Assembly (NCBI RefSeq): GCF_025574485.1
Contig: NZ_JAOBPO010000006.1
Location: forward strand, 62,001 to 126,000
Reading direction: 5' to 3'
DNA from: Kordiimonas aquimaris
Lineage (GTDB): Bacteria; Pseudomonadota; Alphaproteobacteria; Sphingomonadales; Kordiimonadaceae
Length of the DNA: 64,000 bases
Under the pieces are notes generated by a model. That model was not told where the DNA came from. It did no database searches and worked only from the letters and a program-made list of their open reading frames with translations. The position numbers and the translations under genes were made by a program. Each line of letters starts with the position of its first letter. Within the stretch, counting starts at the first letter, position 1. Positions 53,378 through 63,427 of the stretch are shown here, piece by piece.

Positions 53378-54012
53378 TTTATCCTTCGAATAAGTTTCGA
53401 GACAGTGGCTTTTCATTAGTTGAAATGCTGGTGGCGTTATCCATTTTTTCTGTGCTCAGTTTGATCGGGCTGGTTGTTCTTCGCAATTTTGTTGATGGTC
53501 AGTTTGCCTTACAGCAAGCCGATACGCGAATTAGCCAAATTCAACTTGCTAGTAATATAGTGCGTGATGACCTTGCTAATGCAGTTATTCGACCAGCCAG
53601 AGGCATTCTTGGTGAGAGCGGTAGGTATTTTGATGGTGGTGTTCAATCTGCAATATTCGGCGCAGATGATGCTCTTCTATTGAGGTTTGTTCGAAGCGGA
53701 CATGCCGCCAGCAGCTTTGATCTGAATACTCCCAATATTCAAACTCTAAATTACGCTTTCGAAAACAATAATTTTGTTAGACGTAGCTATGCCCGCCCAG
53801 ATGCAACTGACACAACACCTGTTCTAAGCCAGACATTGCTTGATCAGGTGAAGGGTATGGCCATCCGGTTTCGCGTGCAAGGTAATTGGGTTGATGGTTT
53901 GCAGTCTATTGTAGGTTCACGTCAAAGCTTGCCTGAATTCGTAGAGTTGCAGTTTGTGTTCATGAATGGTGAAAAACTGACGCGTGTGTTTAGTGTAGGC
54001 ATAAGCGGATGA
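53374..54012 (+). CDS. gspJ: T2SS minor pseudopilin GspJ
   Basis: A 212-residue protein starting at TTG 53374, which overlaps the gspI TGA and has AGGAGG six bases before it. Prepilin site DSG|FSLVEMLVALSIFSVLSLIGL and the GspJ body (QLASNIVRDDLANAVIRPARG, LLLRFVRSG) identify it. Tip complex member. Confidence 0.88.
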   Translation: MIYPSNKFRDSGFSLVEMLVALSIFSVLSLIGLVVLRNFVDGQFALQQADTRISQIQLASNIVRDDLANAVIRPARGILGESGRYFDGGVQSAIFGADDALLLRFVRSGHAASSFDLNTPNIQTLNYAFENNNFVRRSYARPDATDTTPVLSQTLLDQVKGMAIRFRVQGNWVDGLQSIVGSRQSLPEFVELQFVFMNGEKLTRVFSVGISG

Positions 54013-55016
54013 AGCAAATTTTGAACATCAAAAAACGCATTCGCAAAGATGATGGCGCAGCACTTGTTACTGTCCTGCTGTTGGTGTCTATCATGAGTAT
54101 TGCTGCTGTTGTTTCGTTTGAGGCAGTTGGATATGCGGTAAAACGCACAGCTGCCGCGCGCATGTATGATCAAGCAAGATTATATGCGGTAGGGGGTGAG
54201 CACATTGCAAGTATTGCAGCAGGAAGGCTGGTAACAACAGATCAAGCCTTGTTAAGGACTATAGGGTTTGATGGCGTCAGCGATATTTCTTACCCCATTG
54301 AAGGGGGCTTTATCACAGGTCAGCTTATTGATGTTAGCAATTGTTTTAATGTGAATAGTTTGGTGAGTGGAGCTGATAATGGAACATTTGTTCCTGATGA
54401 TGTTGCAGTAGCTCAGTATCAATATTTGCTTGAGCTTGTCGGGTTTTCTGAGGGTGAAGCCGATCATTTGTCTGCCAGTTTGCTTGATTGGTTGGATAGC
54501 AATAGCCGTCAATCTCCACGCGGCGCTGAAGATTATGATTATGCTGCTTTTGATCCACCATACCGGGCGGCCAATACTTTGATGGCTGATATTAGCGAGT
54601 TGCGATTGGTGAGTGGGTATACTGAAGCTACGCGTGAGTTGATGGTTCCTTTTTTGTGTGCCTTGCCTTCGACATCACCCGCAGTGCTTAATGTTAACAG
54701 CTTAAAGCCTCCGGGCGGTTTGTTGTTGGCGGCGCTTGTGGGGCGCGGGGTAACATACCAGCAAATGCAAGGCCTTATTGCCGAGCGTGCTGCACGAGGA
54801 TATGAAACAGTTGCAGATTTCTGGAATGAGGCGATGTTTAATGGTCGTTCAATTAACCAGAATGTGCGCGCTTCTGTTGAGGTGAAACCTTCGCGGTTTA
54901 TAGCTCAAATTCATGTTAATTATTATGATGCTCGCGTATATTTAACATCTTATATATGGGCTGCTAATAATGGAAAGACGCAAGTTTTGAGTAGAGCGTT
55001 TGGAGCTGTTCAGTGA
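54009..55016 (+). CDS. gspK: T2SS tip pseudopilin GspK
   Basis: A 335-residue protein with ATGA overlap to gspJ. Prepilin site DDG|AALVTVLLLVSIMSIAAVV has the atypical leader of GspK, without Glu5. A large alpha-helical domain with saposin-like repeats follows (FSEGEADHLSASLLDWLDSN, SGYTEATRELMVPFLCALP). It caps the pseudopilus. Confidence 0.9.
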   Translation: MKQILNIKKRIRKDDGAALVTVLLLVSIMSIAAVVSFEAVGYAVKRTAAARMYDQARLYAVGGEHIASIAAGRLVTTDQALLRTIGFDGVSDISYPIEGGFITGQLIDVSNCFNVNSLVSGADNGTFVPDDVAVAQYQYLLELVGFSEGEADHLSASLLDWLDSNSRQSPRGAEDYDYAAFDPPYRAANTLMADISELRLVSGYTEATRELMVPFLCALPSTSPAVLNVNSLKPPGGLLLAALVGRGVTYQQMQGLIAERAARGYETVADFWNEAMFNGRSINQNVRASVEVKPSRFIAQIHVNYYDARVYLTSYIWAANNGKTQVLSRAFGAVQ

Positions 55017-56116
55017 GTAAATTAGGCTTTGTTTTCTTAAGTGACGGTGGCCGCCAGATTATGCATATGGTGCATTCTGATGGTGCCACATTAACTTTCG
55101 ATGGCACTCCACAAGAGTTTTTAAATGACGACACCGGTATTGATCACATCATAGCAGTGCTGGCAGGCGAGGATGTTAGTACATGGTCTATTGATGTTCC
55201 TGATATAGCAGACAATAAGCTCCTTCAAATACTGCCCGTGCAATTGGAAGACATGAAGGCCGTTATAGGCATTGACGATCATTATGCATTACTGTCAAAA
55301 AACGAAGACGGTACAAGGTTGGTTGCCTGTGTTTCTGCCAAGGTAATGGAGGAGACCTCCCAAACGCTTGCTGTAAATGGTATTAACGCAGATTTGTTGA
55401 TAGCGGATTACTTATTATTAAAGAAGACAAGCGAAGCAAACATTGTTCGTACATTTGATGATGATAGTCGATATATTTGTCGGTTATCTGATGGTTCAGG
55501 TTTTGCAGCTAACAAGCTGATAATAAATGAATTAACTCCTATTAATGATATTGATGAGTTAGGGCTTCATAATGTTTCACTGGATTCACTACAAAGCTTA
55601 AATCTACTGCAAGGTCGCTACAAACGAGGCGTAGCAATCGCAGCTTACCTGCCATTTCTATACCGGGCTGCGATTTTGGCCGGCATGCTATTACTCGTTT
55701 GGGCAGGTTCGGTGTTCATGAGTGCACAGCGTGATCAGGCTGAGGCTAACGCTTTAAGTGCTGAAACCGAGGCGTTATTTAGAAATGCATTTCCAGACAT
55801 TACCCGCATCGTCAATATGGAAGCACAAGCTCGCCGGCTTATTACGCAAGGCACTTCCAGCGCAGGGGGAGCATTTCTCCGTATATCTGAAGATATTTTT
55901 GTAACGGTTGCTAATTTTGATGGAGCAGTGCTGGAAGGGTTGAGATTTAATGAAGAGCAAAGTTCGTTCTTTGTTAATGTTTCGTTTGCTGTTTTTTCTG
56001 AAAGCGATGATTTTCTTTCACAGCTTAGAGCTAAAGGCTTGCGCGTGACAGAAGGGGGCAGCAGGCAGGAAGATGGGCGTGTTATTACTGATATAGCCAT
56101 TGAGTTAGCGCGATGA
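55013..56116 (+). CDS. gspL: T2SS inner-membrane protein GspL
   Basis: A 367-residue protein starting at GTG 55013, which overlaps the gspK stop by four bases. Cytoplasmic actin-like half (ILPVQLEDMKAVIGIDDHYALL), a TM helix at about 218-238 (RAAILAGMLLLVWAGSVFM) and a periplasmic ferredoxin-like part. It recruits GspE to the membrane and pairs with GspM. The GspL call rests on order and layout more than on sequence. Confidence 0.83.
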   Translation: MSKLGFVFLSDGGRQIMHMVHSDGATLTFDGTPQEFLNDDTGIDHIIAVLAGEDVSTWSIDVPDIADNKLLQILPVQLEDMKAVIGIDDHYALLSKNEDGTRLVACVSAKVMEETSQTLAVNGINADLLIADYLLLKKTSEANIVRTFDDDSRYICRLSDGSGFAANKLIINELTPINDIDELGLHNVSLDSLQSLNLLQGRYKRGVAIAAYLPFLYRAAILAGMLLLVWAGSVFMSAQRDQAEANALSAETEALFRNAFPDITRIVNMEAQARRLITQGTSSAGGAFLRISEDIFVTVANFDGAVLEGLRFNEEQSSFFVNVSFAVFSESDDFLSQLRAKGLRVTEGGSRQEDGRVITDIAIELAR

Positions 56117-56595
56117 ATGTTTATTGGAATAAGTTATCAACACGTGAGAGAGCTCTTATTATGGGAGCAGGTGGTCTATTCGTCCTTCTCATTCTCTCGC
56201 TTGTGATTGTACGCCCCTTGATAAATTATCAAGCAGGTTCTGAGGCAGAGCTGATTGCAGCAAAAGAAGAATATCGTGTGATTGCGTCTTTGGTAGCGTC
56301 ATATAATACTACACAAGATAAACGTAGTATATCTGCACAGAAATTGCCTAGCTCACAATCTCCCCGTATTTTAATTTCTACGTCAGCCCGCGAAAAAGGC
56401 TTGATTGTGTCACGGATTCAACCGTCGGAAGATGGTAATTTAACTTTATGGATGGACAGTGTTTCGTCGATCGTTTTCTATGAATGGCTAAATACATTGG
56501 AGCAAAGACACAGCTTGTCACCAAACTTGGCATCACTGCAAAAGAATGGTGATGGTACACTTAGGGCACAGATTCAGTTTTCGGGTGTACAATAA
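56113..56595 (+). CDS. gspM: T2SS inner-membrane protein GspM
   Basis: A 160-residue protein with ATGA overlap to gspL. The N-terminal WNKLSTRERALIMGAGGLFVLLILSLV is the standard GspM start and TM helix. A small periplasmic ferredoxin-like domain follows (GLIVSRIQPSEDGNLTLWMDSVSSIVFYEWLNTLE). Confidence 0.86.
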   Translation: MNVYWNKLSTRERALIMGAGGLFVLLILSLVIVRPLINYQAGSEAELIAAKEEYRVIASLVASYNTTQDKRSISAQKLPSSQSPRILISTSAREKGLIVSRIQPSEDGNLTLWMDSVSSIVFYEWLNTLEQRHSLSPNLASLQKNGDGTLRAQIQFSGVQ

Positions 56596-57365
56596 TGATC
56601 TCTGTGAGAACTGCAATCATACTGTTTTCTGTTAGCTTCGTATTTTTTATCGCTACTTTGTTGCCTGCCTCCGTAATTTTGACGCTAAAAAACTTTAGGA
56701 CAAGAACAGCCTATAGTCACGTTGAGGGCTCGATCATGCATATGAATTTTACGGATTTGAGCGTCGATAGTGTCTATATAGGTAATTTTGAATTTTCTCC
56801 TGATTTTCCAGCTATTCTTTGGGGTGATGTTGGCGGGAATGCCAGTTTTTCAGGCTTGGGGCGACAAGCCGATATAGATTTCAAGTTAGAAAATTCTGAT
56901 ACTTTAGTGATTGATAAAATGACACTGCTAATGCCTGTGGCTTTGGATACAAACATAGGCAAGTTGAGCGGCGCACTTCGCTCTCAAAGTAACGGCGCCG
57001 TAATTTCTTTGTCCAGCGGTTGTCGTTCAGGCGGTTTTAACTTTACGACAACCATGTTTGATGACTTGTTCCAGCAAATAGGCATGACGGCACCTGAAAT
57101 TTCTGGGCGAGGTGTTTGTGAAGCTGGTGGTATGATAGATGTTAATCTTGCTGGCCAATCAGACGCGCTAGAATTAACTATTTCGGGACAAGTGCACTCC
57201 AATCAAGATTGGAACGCTCCTTCATTTACACTTACAGCGGTTGTTGAGCCGCCTAGGGGGCGTTTTTTTGCCGATAATGTAAAGCAGCTGTTTTTAACGG
57301 CGGGCTTGTCACCTGTTGGACGGGGATATAGTCTTCCGCTGCAAACAGGAAGAGTAGGGAATTGA
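56595..57365 (+). CDS. gspN: T2SS protein GspN
   Basis: A 256-residue protein whose ATG shares its A with the gspM stop. One N-terminal TM helix (AIILFSVSFVFFIATLLPASVIL) and a beta-rich periplasmic part with the GspN text VEGSIMHMNFTDLSVDSVYIGNFEF. GspN is present in only some systems and its role is not settled. Confidence 0.84.
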   Translation: MISVRTAIILFSVSFVFFIATLLPASVILTLKNFRTRTAYSHVEGSIMHMNFTDLSVDSVYIGNFEFSPDFPAILWGDVGGNASFSGLGRQADIDFKLENSDTLVIDKMTLLMPVALDTNIGKLSGALRSQSNGAVISLSSGCRSGGFNFTTTMFDDLFQQIGMTAPEISGRGVCEAGGMIDVNLAGQSDALELTISGQVHSNQDWNAPSFTLTAVVEPPRGRFFADNVKQLFLTAGLSPVGRGYSLPLQTGRVGN

Positions 57366-57892
57366 TGATGAAATTCTACAGCGCTTTAACGCCGTTTACA
57401 TTTTTTTCTACACTTCTGTTGCTAGCTGGTTGTGGTGTGATCAAGCCGCCTACGGAGCAGATTACCCAGTCACCGGAAGCCATTGAAGAAAGTACGAACA
57501 AGCGTTTAGGAGATGATGAAATATTGTCCCGTATTTCTGCATTGCCGGGACAGACCTTGGAGGATAGCACTTGTGGTTTGTTCTTGTGGTTGCGCCGTGA
57601 TGATGCACCGTTAATTTTTTTCCAAAGATCGAACGACCCAAGCGCAACCATGATCCTTGATGGTGTAAGCCAATCCTTACCGCGTATTTCGGCCACTGAG
57701 TTAATTGGATTCAACTTTTTTGAAAATCAGACTTTTGAAAATAATGCATTTAAGCTTTCGGTAAAAACTAAAGCTGAAGCAGTGCGTAGTATTCGCCAAG
57801 GTATCAAAATTGAAACGGGTAGTATATCTATGACCACCAACAATGGCTGGTCTGCGGCGCTTCCTGTCGCTGGCGTTGTTGGCTGTAAGTAA
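57365..57892 (+). CDS. Unrecognised lipoprotein closing the gsp operon
   Basis: A 175-residue product whose ATG at 57365 shares its A with the gspN stop, so the two are translationally coupled. A lipobox LLAGC (Cys23) gives a lipid anchor. No Asp follows the Cys, so outer-membrane sorting is expected. The mature part is mixed helix and strand, with two more cysteines (STCGLF and the near-terminal GCK) that could form a disulfide. It is longer than GspS/OutS pilotins and does not resemble them or AspS as I recall them. Its place suggests a T2SS assembly factor or client. Confidence 0.65.
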   Translation: MMKFYSALTPFTFFSTLLLLAGCGVIKPPTEQITQSPEAIEESTNKRLGDDEILSRISALPGQTLEDSTCGLFLWLRRDDAPLIFFQRSNDPSATMILDGVSQSLPRISATELIGFNFFENQTFENNAFKLSVKTKAEAVRSIRQGIKIETGSISMTTNNGWSAALPVAGVVGCK

Positions 57893-58031
57893 ATTAAGCA
57901 TTAGCAATGTTACTGGCCGTAACAACTGGATTTTTGGAAACGTTGCCCTATGTCTTTGTTCAAAGGTAATGAGCTGTTATTAATGGCTTGAGGACTAATC
58001 GGTAAAATATAAATAAGTTAAAGGTTTAGCT

Positions 58032-60128
58032 GTGGTTGTATCTCTAGAAAAACGCGGTGAAATTGCTGTTATCAGCGTCAATAACCCGCCAGTAAATGCA
58101 CTTTCCCATGGTGTCAGAGACGGTATTCTTACACATATTCAAGCATGCGATGCTGACGAAGCTGTAAAAGCAATTGTGATCGCGTGTGAAGGTCGTACAT
58201 TCATTGCTGGTGCAGACATCAAGGAGTTTGGTGCACCGCCAAAGGCGCCGCATTTACCTGATGTTGTTCAAGGTATTGAAGATGTAAGCAAGCCCGTGGT
58301 TGCTGCAATACATGGAACTGCGCTTGGCGGCGGTCTGGAAGTAGCATTAAGTTGTCACTATAGAGTGGCACTAACCTCAGCAAAAATTGGCTTACCTGAA
58401 GTAAAACTTGGCATTTTACCAGGTGCTGGAGGCACACAGCGATTCCCGCGTATTGCAGGTGTGGAAAATGCACTTGATGCAATCATTAGCGGCCGTCATG
58501 TGAAAGCTGCTGAAGCTGCCAAGTGGGGTGTTATTGATCAACTTGTTGAAGATAATGTTCTGGATGCTGCTATTGCTATGGCAACAGCTAAGATTGCTGA
58601 AGGTCCTCGACGTACTGGCGAAATGGAAATTGATAGTAGTGTTTACGACCAAAGCTTTTTTGACGGCTTCCGGAAATCAATTGCTCGCAAAACACGCGGT
58701 TACTTTGCGCCTGAACGTTGCATTCGCTGTATCGAAGCAGCAGTGGTGTTGCCGCTAAAAGAAGGCTTGCAACGTGAACGTGAGCTATTCATGGAATGTA
58801 TGCAAAACCCGCAAGCGCGAGCGTTGCAACATATGTTTTTTGCAGACCGTCAGGTATCGCGTATTCCGGGCATTGATAAAACAACACCACGCCGTGAGAT
58901 TAAAAAGGTTGGTATTATTGGGGCTGGCACGATGGGCGGTGGTATTGCCATGAATTTTGCCAATGCTGGTATTCCGGTAACTTTACTTGAAGTTCAGCAA
59001 GACGCTTTGGATCGCGGCTTAGGCGTAGTCCGTAAAAATTATGATCGTACTGCTGCCAAGGGCAAATTAACAACTGAAGCTGTTGAGGCGCGTATGGCGC
59101 TATTTAACGGCACGCTTGATTATGCTGATCTATCAGACTGTGACCTTATTATTGAGGCCGTGTTTGAGACCATGGAAATTAAGAAGAAAGTGTTCTCATC
59201 GCTGGATGCAGTTGCCAAGGAAGGTGCAATTTTAGCCACAAACACGTCTTACCTGAATGTTGATGAAATCGCGGCCATCACCAAGCGCCCTGCTGATGTG
59301 CTTGGTCTTCACTTCTTCTCTCCGGCTAATGTGATGCGTCTATTGGAAATAGTTCGTGCTGAGAAAACGGACCCCGCCGTACTTGCAACATGTGTTGATT
59401 TAGCGAAGAAAATTGGCAAAGTCGGCGTAGTGGCGGGTGTTTGCCACGGATTTATTGGGAACCGTATGCTGGGTCATTATTTCCGAGAAGCATCTTTAAG
59501 CGTTATAGAAGGCGCGCTTCCTGAAGAAGTTGATGCGGCTATGTTTGACTTTGGTATGCCAATGGGGCCAATGACTGTGTCCGATATGGCAGGTCTTGAT
59601 ATTGGTTATTTGAACCGTAAAGGCATGGACAGGGCAGACTATGAGACGAGCGCAACAGACTGGATGGACCGTGTCGTTGAAATGGATCGTAAAGGTCTAA
59701 AAGTGGGCGCTGGCATCTATGATTATGATGAAGGTAGCCGCACGCCTAAACCTTCAGCGACTGTTATGGCAATCATTGAAGAAGAAAGCGCCAAGCTTGG
59801 CATTGCACGTGAGGGCAAAACCGCAGAGGAAATCGTGGAACGCTGTGTTCTGGCTCTTGTCAATGAAGGCGCCAAGATACTCGGTGAAGGTATGGCTTAC
59901 CGAGCCAGCGATATTGATGTCGTATATGCCAATGGGTACGGCTTCCCGCCGTATCGTGGCGGTCCTATGCACTATGCGGACCATCTGGGATTGAAGAATG
60001 TATATGAGAAGGTTTGCGGTTTTGCCGAGAAATACGGCAAACGCTGGTGGAAACCTGCACCGCTTTTGAAAGAGCTGGCCGAATCTGGCAAAAGCTTTGC
60101 CGAATATGACCGAGAAAACGCGAAATAA
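58032..60128 (+). CDS. Bifunctional enoyl-CoA hydratase/3-hydroxyacyl-CoA dehydrogenase
   Basis: A 698-residue beta-oxidation enzyme starting at GTG 58032. Residues 1-190 are crotonase-like: [25 protein letters not shown] and [21 protein letters not shown], with both glutamates (in PEVKLG and the GGGLEVAL neighbourhood). Residues from about 290 form the NAD-binding dehydrogenase ([38 protein letters not shown]) and a C-terminal double domain ([26 protein letters not shown]). Layout is FadB/FadJ/peroxisomal MFE1-like. It may work with the next SDR gene and supply PHA precursors. Confidence 0.9.
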   Translation: MVVSLEKRGEIAVISVNNPPVNALSHGVRDGILTHIQACDADEAVKAIVIACEGRTFIAGADIKEFGAPPKAPHLPDVVQGIEDVSKPVVAAIHGTALGGGLEVALSCHYRVALTSAKIGLPEVKLGILPGAGGTQRFPRIAGVENALDAIISGRHVKAAEAAKWGVIDQLVEDNVLDAAIAMATAKIAEGPRRTGEMEIDSSVYDQSFFDGFRKSIARKTRGYFAPERCIRCIEAAVVLPLKEGLQRERELFMECMQNPQARALQHMFFADRQVSRIPGIDKTTPRREIKKVGIIGAGTMGGGIAMNFANAGIPVTLLEVQQDALDRGLGVVRKNYDRTAAKGKLTTEAVEARMALFNGTLDYADLSDCDLIIEAVFETMEIKKKVFSSLDAVAKEGAILATNTSYLNVDEIAAITKRPADVLGLHFFSPANVMRLLEIVRAEKTDPAVLATCVDLAKKIGKVGVVAGVCHGFIGNRMLGHYFREASLSVIEGALPEEVDAAMFDFGMPMGPMTVSDMAGLDIGYLNRKGMDRADYETSATDWMDRVVEMDRKGLKVGAGIYDYDEGSRTPKPSATVMAIIEEESAKLGIAREGKTAEEIVERCVLALVNEGAKILGEGMAYRASDIDVVYANGYGFPPYRGGPMHYADHLGLKNVYEKVCGFAEKYGKRWWKPAPLLKELAESGKSFAEYDRENAK

Positions 60129-60165
60129 GCCAATATGTGCACTGAATTATATGTAAGGAAAGATA

Positions 60166-60948
60166 ATGTCTAACTATCTTGTCGATACTTTTGGCCTTGA
60201 AGGCAAAGTTGCTCTTGTTGCAGGGGCATCATCAGGCATTGGCGCGCAGTTTGCCAAAGCGCTAGCAAAAGCTGGTGCTAAGGTCGTGCTTGGAGCTCGT
60301 CGTGTTGACCGTATCGAAGCGCTTGCAGCCAGTATTGCTGATGAAACAGGTAGTAAAACACTTGCTGTTGCTCTTGATGTGACGGACCGCAAAAGTGTTG
60401 TTGCAGCTTTTGATAAGGCTGAAGAAGCTTTTGGAACCGTTACCGTTGTTTGTAACAATGCGGGTATTGCTATCCCCAACTGGTCTTTGGAAGAAAGTGA
60501 AGATGATTGGGACAAAACAATGAACACAAACCTTAAAGGTATGTGGCATGTGGCACAAGAGTCAGGAAAGCGTATGGTTGCAGCAGGTGTTGGCGGTTCA
60601 ATCATCAATACGGCATCCATTCTTGGCCTTGGTGTTGGTGGTATGCAAACCAGCTACGCAACAAGTAAAGCTGGTGTGCTGCATATGACACGTTCAATGG
60701 CTACAGAGTTGCAACGATTTGGTATCCGTGTGAACGCTATATGCCCGGGATATTTCAAAACTGAAATTAATGATGAGTTTCTTGAAACCGAGCTTGGTCA
60801 GAATATGCTGAAACGATCACCAGCTAGACGGGCAGGGCGGTTGGAAGAGCTTGAAGCGCCAATGTTGATGTTGGCGAGCGATGCGGCCAGCTTTGTAACA
60901 GGTGTTGCATTACCTGTTGATGGTGCGCATTCGGTGACGCTGCCATAA
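60166..60948 (+). CDS. Short-chain dehydrogenase/reductase
   Basis: A 260-residue classical SDR. GASSGIGAQFAKALAKAG binds the NAD(P) cofactor, NNAG is the stabilising motif, the Ser is in NTASILG and the active-site Tyr/Lys in YATSK. PGYFKTEIND and the terminal VTGVALPVDGAH fit the family. It lies 37 bases after the beta-oxidation gene and may be cotranscribed. The acidic residue expected for NAD over NADP is not clear (Arg-Arg follows the second strand, favouring NADP). Substrate unknown. Confidence 0.88.
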   Translation: MSNYLVDTFGLEGKVALVAGASSGIGAQFAKALAKAGAKVVLGARRVDRIEALAASIADETGSKTLAVALDVTDRKSVVAAFDKAEEAFGTVTVVCNNAGIAIPNWSLEESEDDWDKTMNTNLKGMWHVAQESGKRMVAAGVGGSIINTASILGLGVGGMQTSYATSKAGVLHMTRSMATELQRFGIRVNAICPGYFKTEINDEFLETELGQNMLKRSPARRAGRLEELEAPMLMLASDAASFVTGVALPVDGAHSVTLP

Positions 60949-60970
60949 TCTTCTAGGGATATAGGCAAAA

Positions 60971-61005
60971 GAAAAAGGGTGAGAGCAGATGCTCTCACCC
61001 TTTTT
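60971..61005. terminator. Strong bidirectional terminator
   Basis: A perfect 15-bp stem, AAAAAGGGTGAGAGC and its complement, around an AGAT loop. A and T runs serve both the SDR gene and the convergent TonB-dependent receptor. Confidence 0.88.
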
Positions 61006-61025
61006 CGTATGTCTTGTTTCGTCTT

Positions 61026-63203
61026 CTAGAAGTTTACGCGGAACGCTGCACCAATTACGCGAGGCTCGTTCACGTATGCAGTAAGGTTGTTGAAGTCGAT
61101 ACCACCTTTGATGTTTGCTTCGTTGGTAATGTTACGACCAAATAGAGCGACTTCGTATTTTGCGTCATCCCAGCGGTAACCAACCTTTAGGCCGCCTTCA
61201 AAATCACCAGTTGCAGTGTATTCTACTGACTCGTAGATAAAGAAGTTAGTGCGTCCCTGGAATGCCCAGTCAGTTAGAATGAAGAACTCTGTGCCATTCC
61301 CAACAGGAACGGTGTAGTCCGCAACAAGGTTAAGTGTCCACTCAGGCGCTTGTGGTAAAGGGTTGCCATCTACAAATGCACGTCCGTCAGTGGATAGTGG
61401 GTCAAGTACAGTACACTGGGCACAAACACCAACTTGGAGGTTAGGGTCGTCAAGTTCTGTGTAGTTGTAAGCAAAACCAGCTGTCAGTAATAGGTTCTCT
61501 GTAGCGAGGAATTCAATGTCTGTTTCAAAGCCATAACCGATAGCTTTGTCTGCGTTCACAAGCTGGATCAGGTTACCACCGCCGCCAACAGCACTAAGCT
61601 GCAGGTCGCTGATGTCCCAGTAGTAAACAGATGCGTTCCAGCGCAGGCGATTATCAACTAACTGAGATTTGAAACCTGCTTCATAAGAAATGATGGTTTC
61701 TTCTTCAGCAATTGAAGGTGCACCAAAGAAGGCAATATCGCGGCCTTGAATTGTAGGAGCACGGAAGCCTGATGCAACACGTGCATATACAGAAAGCTCG
61801 TCGTTAACTACATGATTGAGAGCAACATCCCAGCTTAGGCGAGACGCTGAAACTTCACGTACGAAGACTTCGCCTGTTCCACCTGATACAGAACGCATGT
61901 CACGCTCATCATCTGTGAAGCGTGCACCAACGGTCAGCGTTGTTGCGTCGCTCACATCATATGCAACATGACCAAACACGGCCCAAGCTGTATTTTCATG
62001 CCTTGCTGCAGTGTCAGGAATGAAGAACGGTGATGTTCTTACAACGTTTGTTGAGTCAAAGTAGAAGAAACCAGCTTGCCAGAACAAATTCTCTTCTGCT
62101 TGCTGTGCAAAACGGAATTCTTGAGTGAATTGAGCGGCATCGTCAGTTGAGCCTTGTGTCGTAGACTGGAACGGGATGAAACCCGGACCATTTGGGTTGC
62201 CGCCATCAATATCACCAAGACTGAAACCTTCAGCATCTTCAAACGCAGTGATAGATGTTGCAGTGATGCCGTTCGCAAACTCATAGTTCAAACGAAGTGA
62301 ACCACCCCAGTTTTCATACTCTTGCGGGTTATTGTGTGTATCACTGAAGAAAACAGTATTACGATCGAAGTTGTTGTTCAACTGATTGCTGCCAGCCGTT
62401 AATACGTTGGCGCGGAACAGAGCCGAAGTACCTTCATTGTTACGGTAGTGAGCATTGAACAATGCTGAGAAGTTGTCACTTTCATGCAAGAGCTGGACAC
62501 GGGCCGCTTTCTCGTTAAAGCCGCCAAGCGCGTCCTCGGTGCCAAGGAATGCATTGTCGATGTAGTTATCGCGGTCTTGCAGCAATACAGAAATACGACC
62601 AGACAGGTTATCTGTCATGCCGCCGCCGTATGCAGCTTCCAGGTTTTTCTGTCCGAGGCTACCGTAGCTAGCTGTTAAATAGCCGTTTTCTTCCTGGGTA
62701 GGCTTGCGTGTATCAAATTTAATGATACCCGCAGGTGTATTACGGCCAAATAGTGTGCCTTGAGGACCGCGCAATACTTCAACACGCTCAACGTCAAACA
62801 ACGGGAAGCTTTTGAGAACAACGTTTTCCATTACGACGTCGTCCATAATGATGGACACCGGCTGAGAAGCTATCAGGTCGAAATCTGTATTACCCAAACC
62901 ACGGAGGTAAAAACGTGGTGCAACACGACCATTTGAAGATTCAGCGTTCAATCCAGGAATACGTGCAGCAAGTAAGCGAATATCAGCACCACCAGCCGAA
63001 AATTCGTTGATGCTATCGCCTTGTAATGTAGATACAGAAATTGGAACATCGCGCAGGCTTTGTTCACGACGTTGTGCTGTTACAACGATTTCTTCAAGAG
63101 CAAATCCATCGTTATCGTTCTGTGCTGAAGCGCCAGTAGAGATCGCGAGCATCGAACAACCAGCAGCTAGAAAAGCACCAGTTTTTGAGAAGGTTTTTGT
63201 CAT
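61026..63203 (-). CDS. TonB-dependent receptor
   Basis: A 725-residue outer-membrane receptor. A signal peptide with GASAQ ends near residue 28, then a TonB-box-like EEIVVTAQRREQSLRDVPISVS, the plug (ARIPGLNAESSNGRVAPRFYLRGLG, VEVLRGPQGTLFGRNTPAG) and a barrel ending FRVNF. The plug is of the sphingomonad/Caulobacter catabolic type seen with sugars, aromatics and lipids. The ligand is unknown. The neighbouring fatty-acid genes are convergent, not an operon. Confidence 0.9.
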   Translation of the reverse strand: MTKTFSKTGAFLAAGCSMLAISTGASAQNDNDGFALEEIVVTAQRREQSLRDVPISVSTLQGDSINEFSAGGADIRLLAARIPGLNAESSNGRVAPRFYLRGLGNTDFDLIASQPVSIIMDDVVMENVVLKSFPLFDVERVEVLRGPQGTLFGRNTPAGIIKFDTRKPTQEENGYLTASYGSLGQKNLEAAYGGGMTDNLSGRISVLLQDRDNYIDNAFLGTEDALGGFNEKAARVQLLHESDNFSALFNAHYRNNEGTSALFRANVLTAGSNQLNNNFDRNTVFFSDTHNNPQEYENWGGSLRLNYEFANGITATSITAFEDAEGFSLGDIDGGNPNGPGFIPFQSTTQGSTDDAAQFTQEFRFAQQAEENLFWQAGFFYFDSTNVVRTSPFFIPDTAARHENTAWAVFGHVAYDVSDATTLTVGARFTDDERDMRSVSGGTGEVFVREVSASRLSWDVALNHVVNDELSVYARVASGFRAPTIQGRDIAFFGAPSIAEEETIISYEAGFKSQLVDNRLRWNASVYYWDISDLQLSAVGGGGNLIQLVNADKAIGYGFETDIEFLATENLLLTAGFAYNYTELDDPNLQVGVCAQCTVLDPLSTDGRAFVDGNPLPQAPEWTLNLVADYTVPVGNGTEFFILTDWAFQGRTNFFIYESVEYTATGDFEGGLKVGYRWDDAKYEVALFGRNITNEANIKGGIDFNNLTAYVNEPRVIGAAFRVNF

Positions 63204-63427
63204 CGGTAGTTCCCCGTTTCTTTATGTCTAACAACCTACAAACCACAAGATACTTTAGTTTGTGTTGATCAGCGGTATTTCTATGGTTGGGATATATGTC
63301 AGAATTGAAAATTGCGACTAGAAAACGCAGATTTGGGAGCAGGCTGGTTGTTAGGGTCTTTCAACTGTTGCAGAACCGCAACCAGTATGGTCTTTTGAAC
63401 TCATATGAAATGTAATTTGGAATGATG

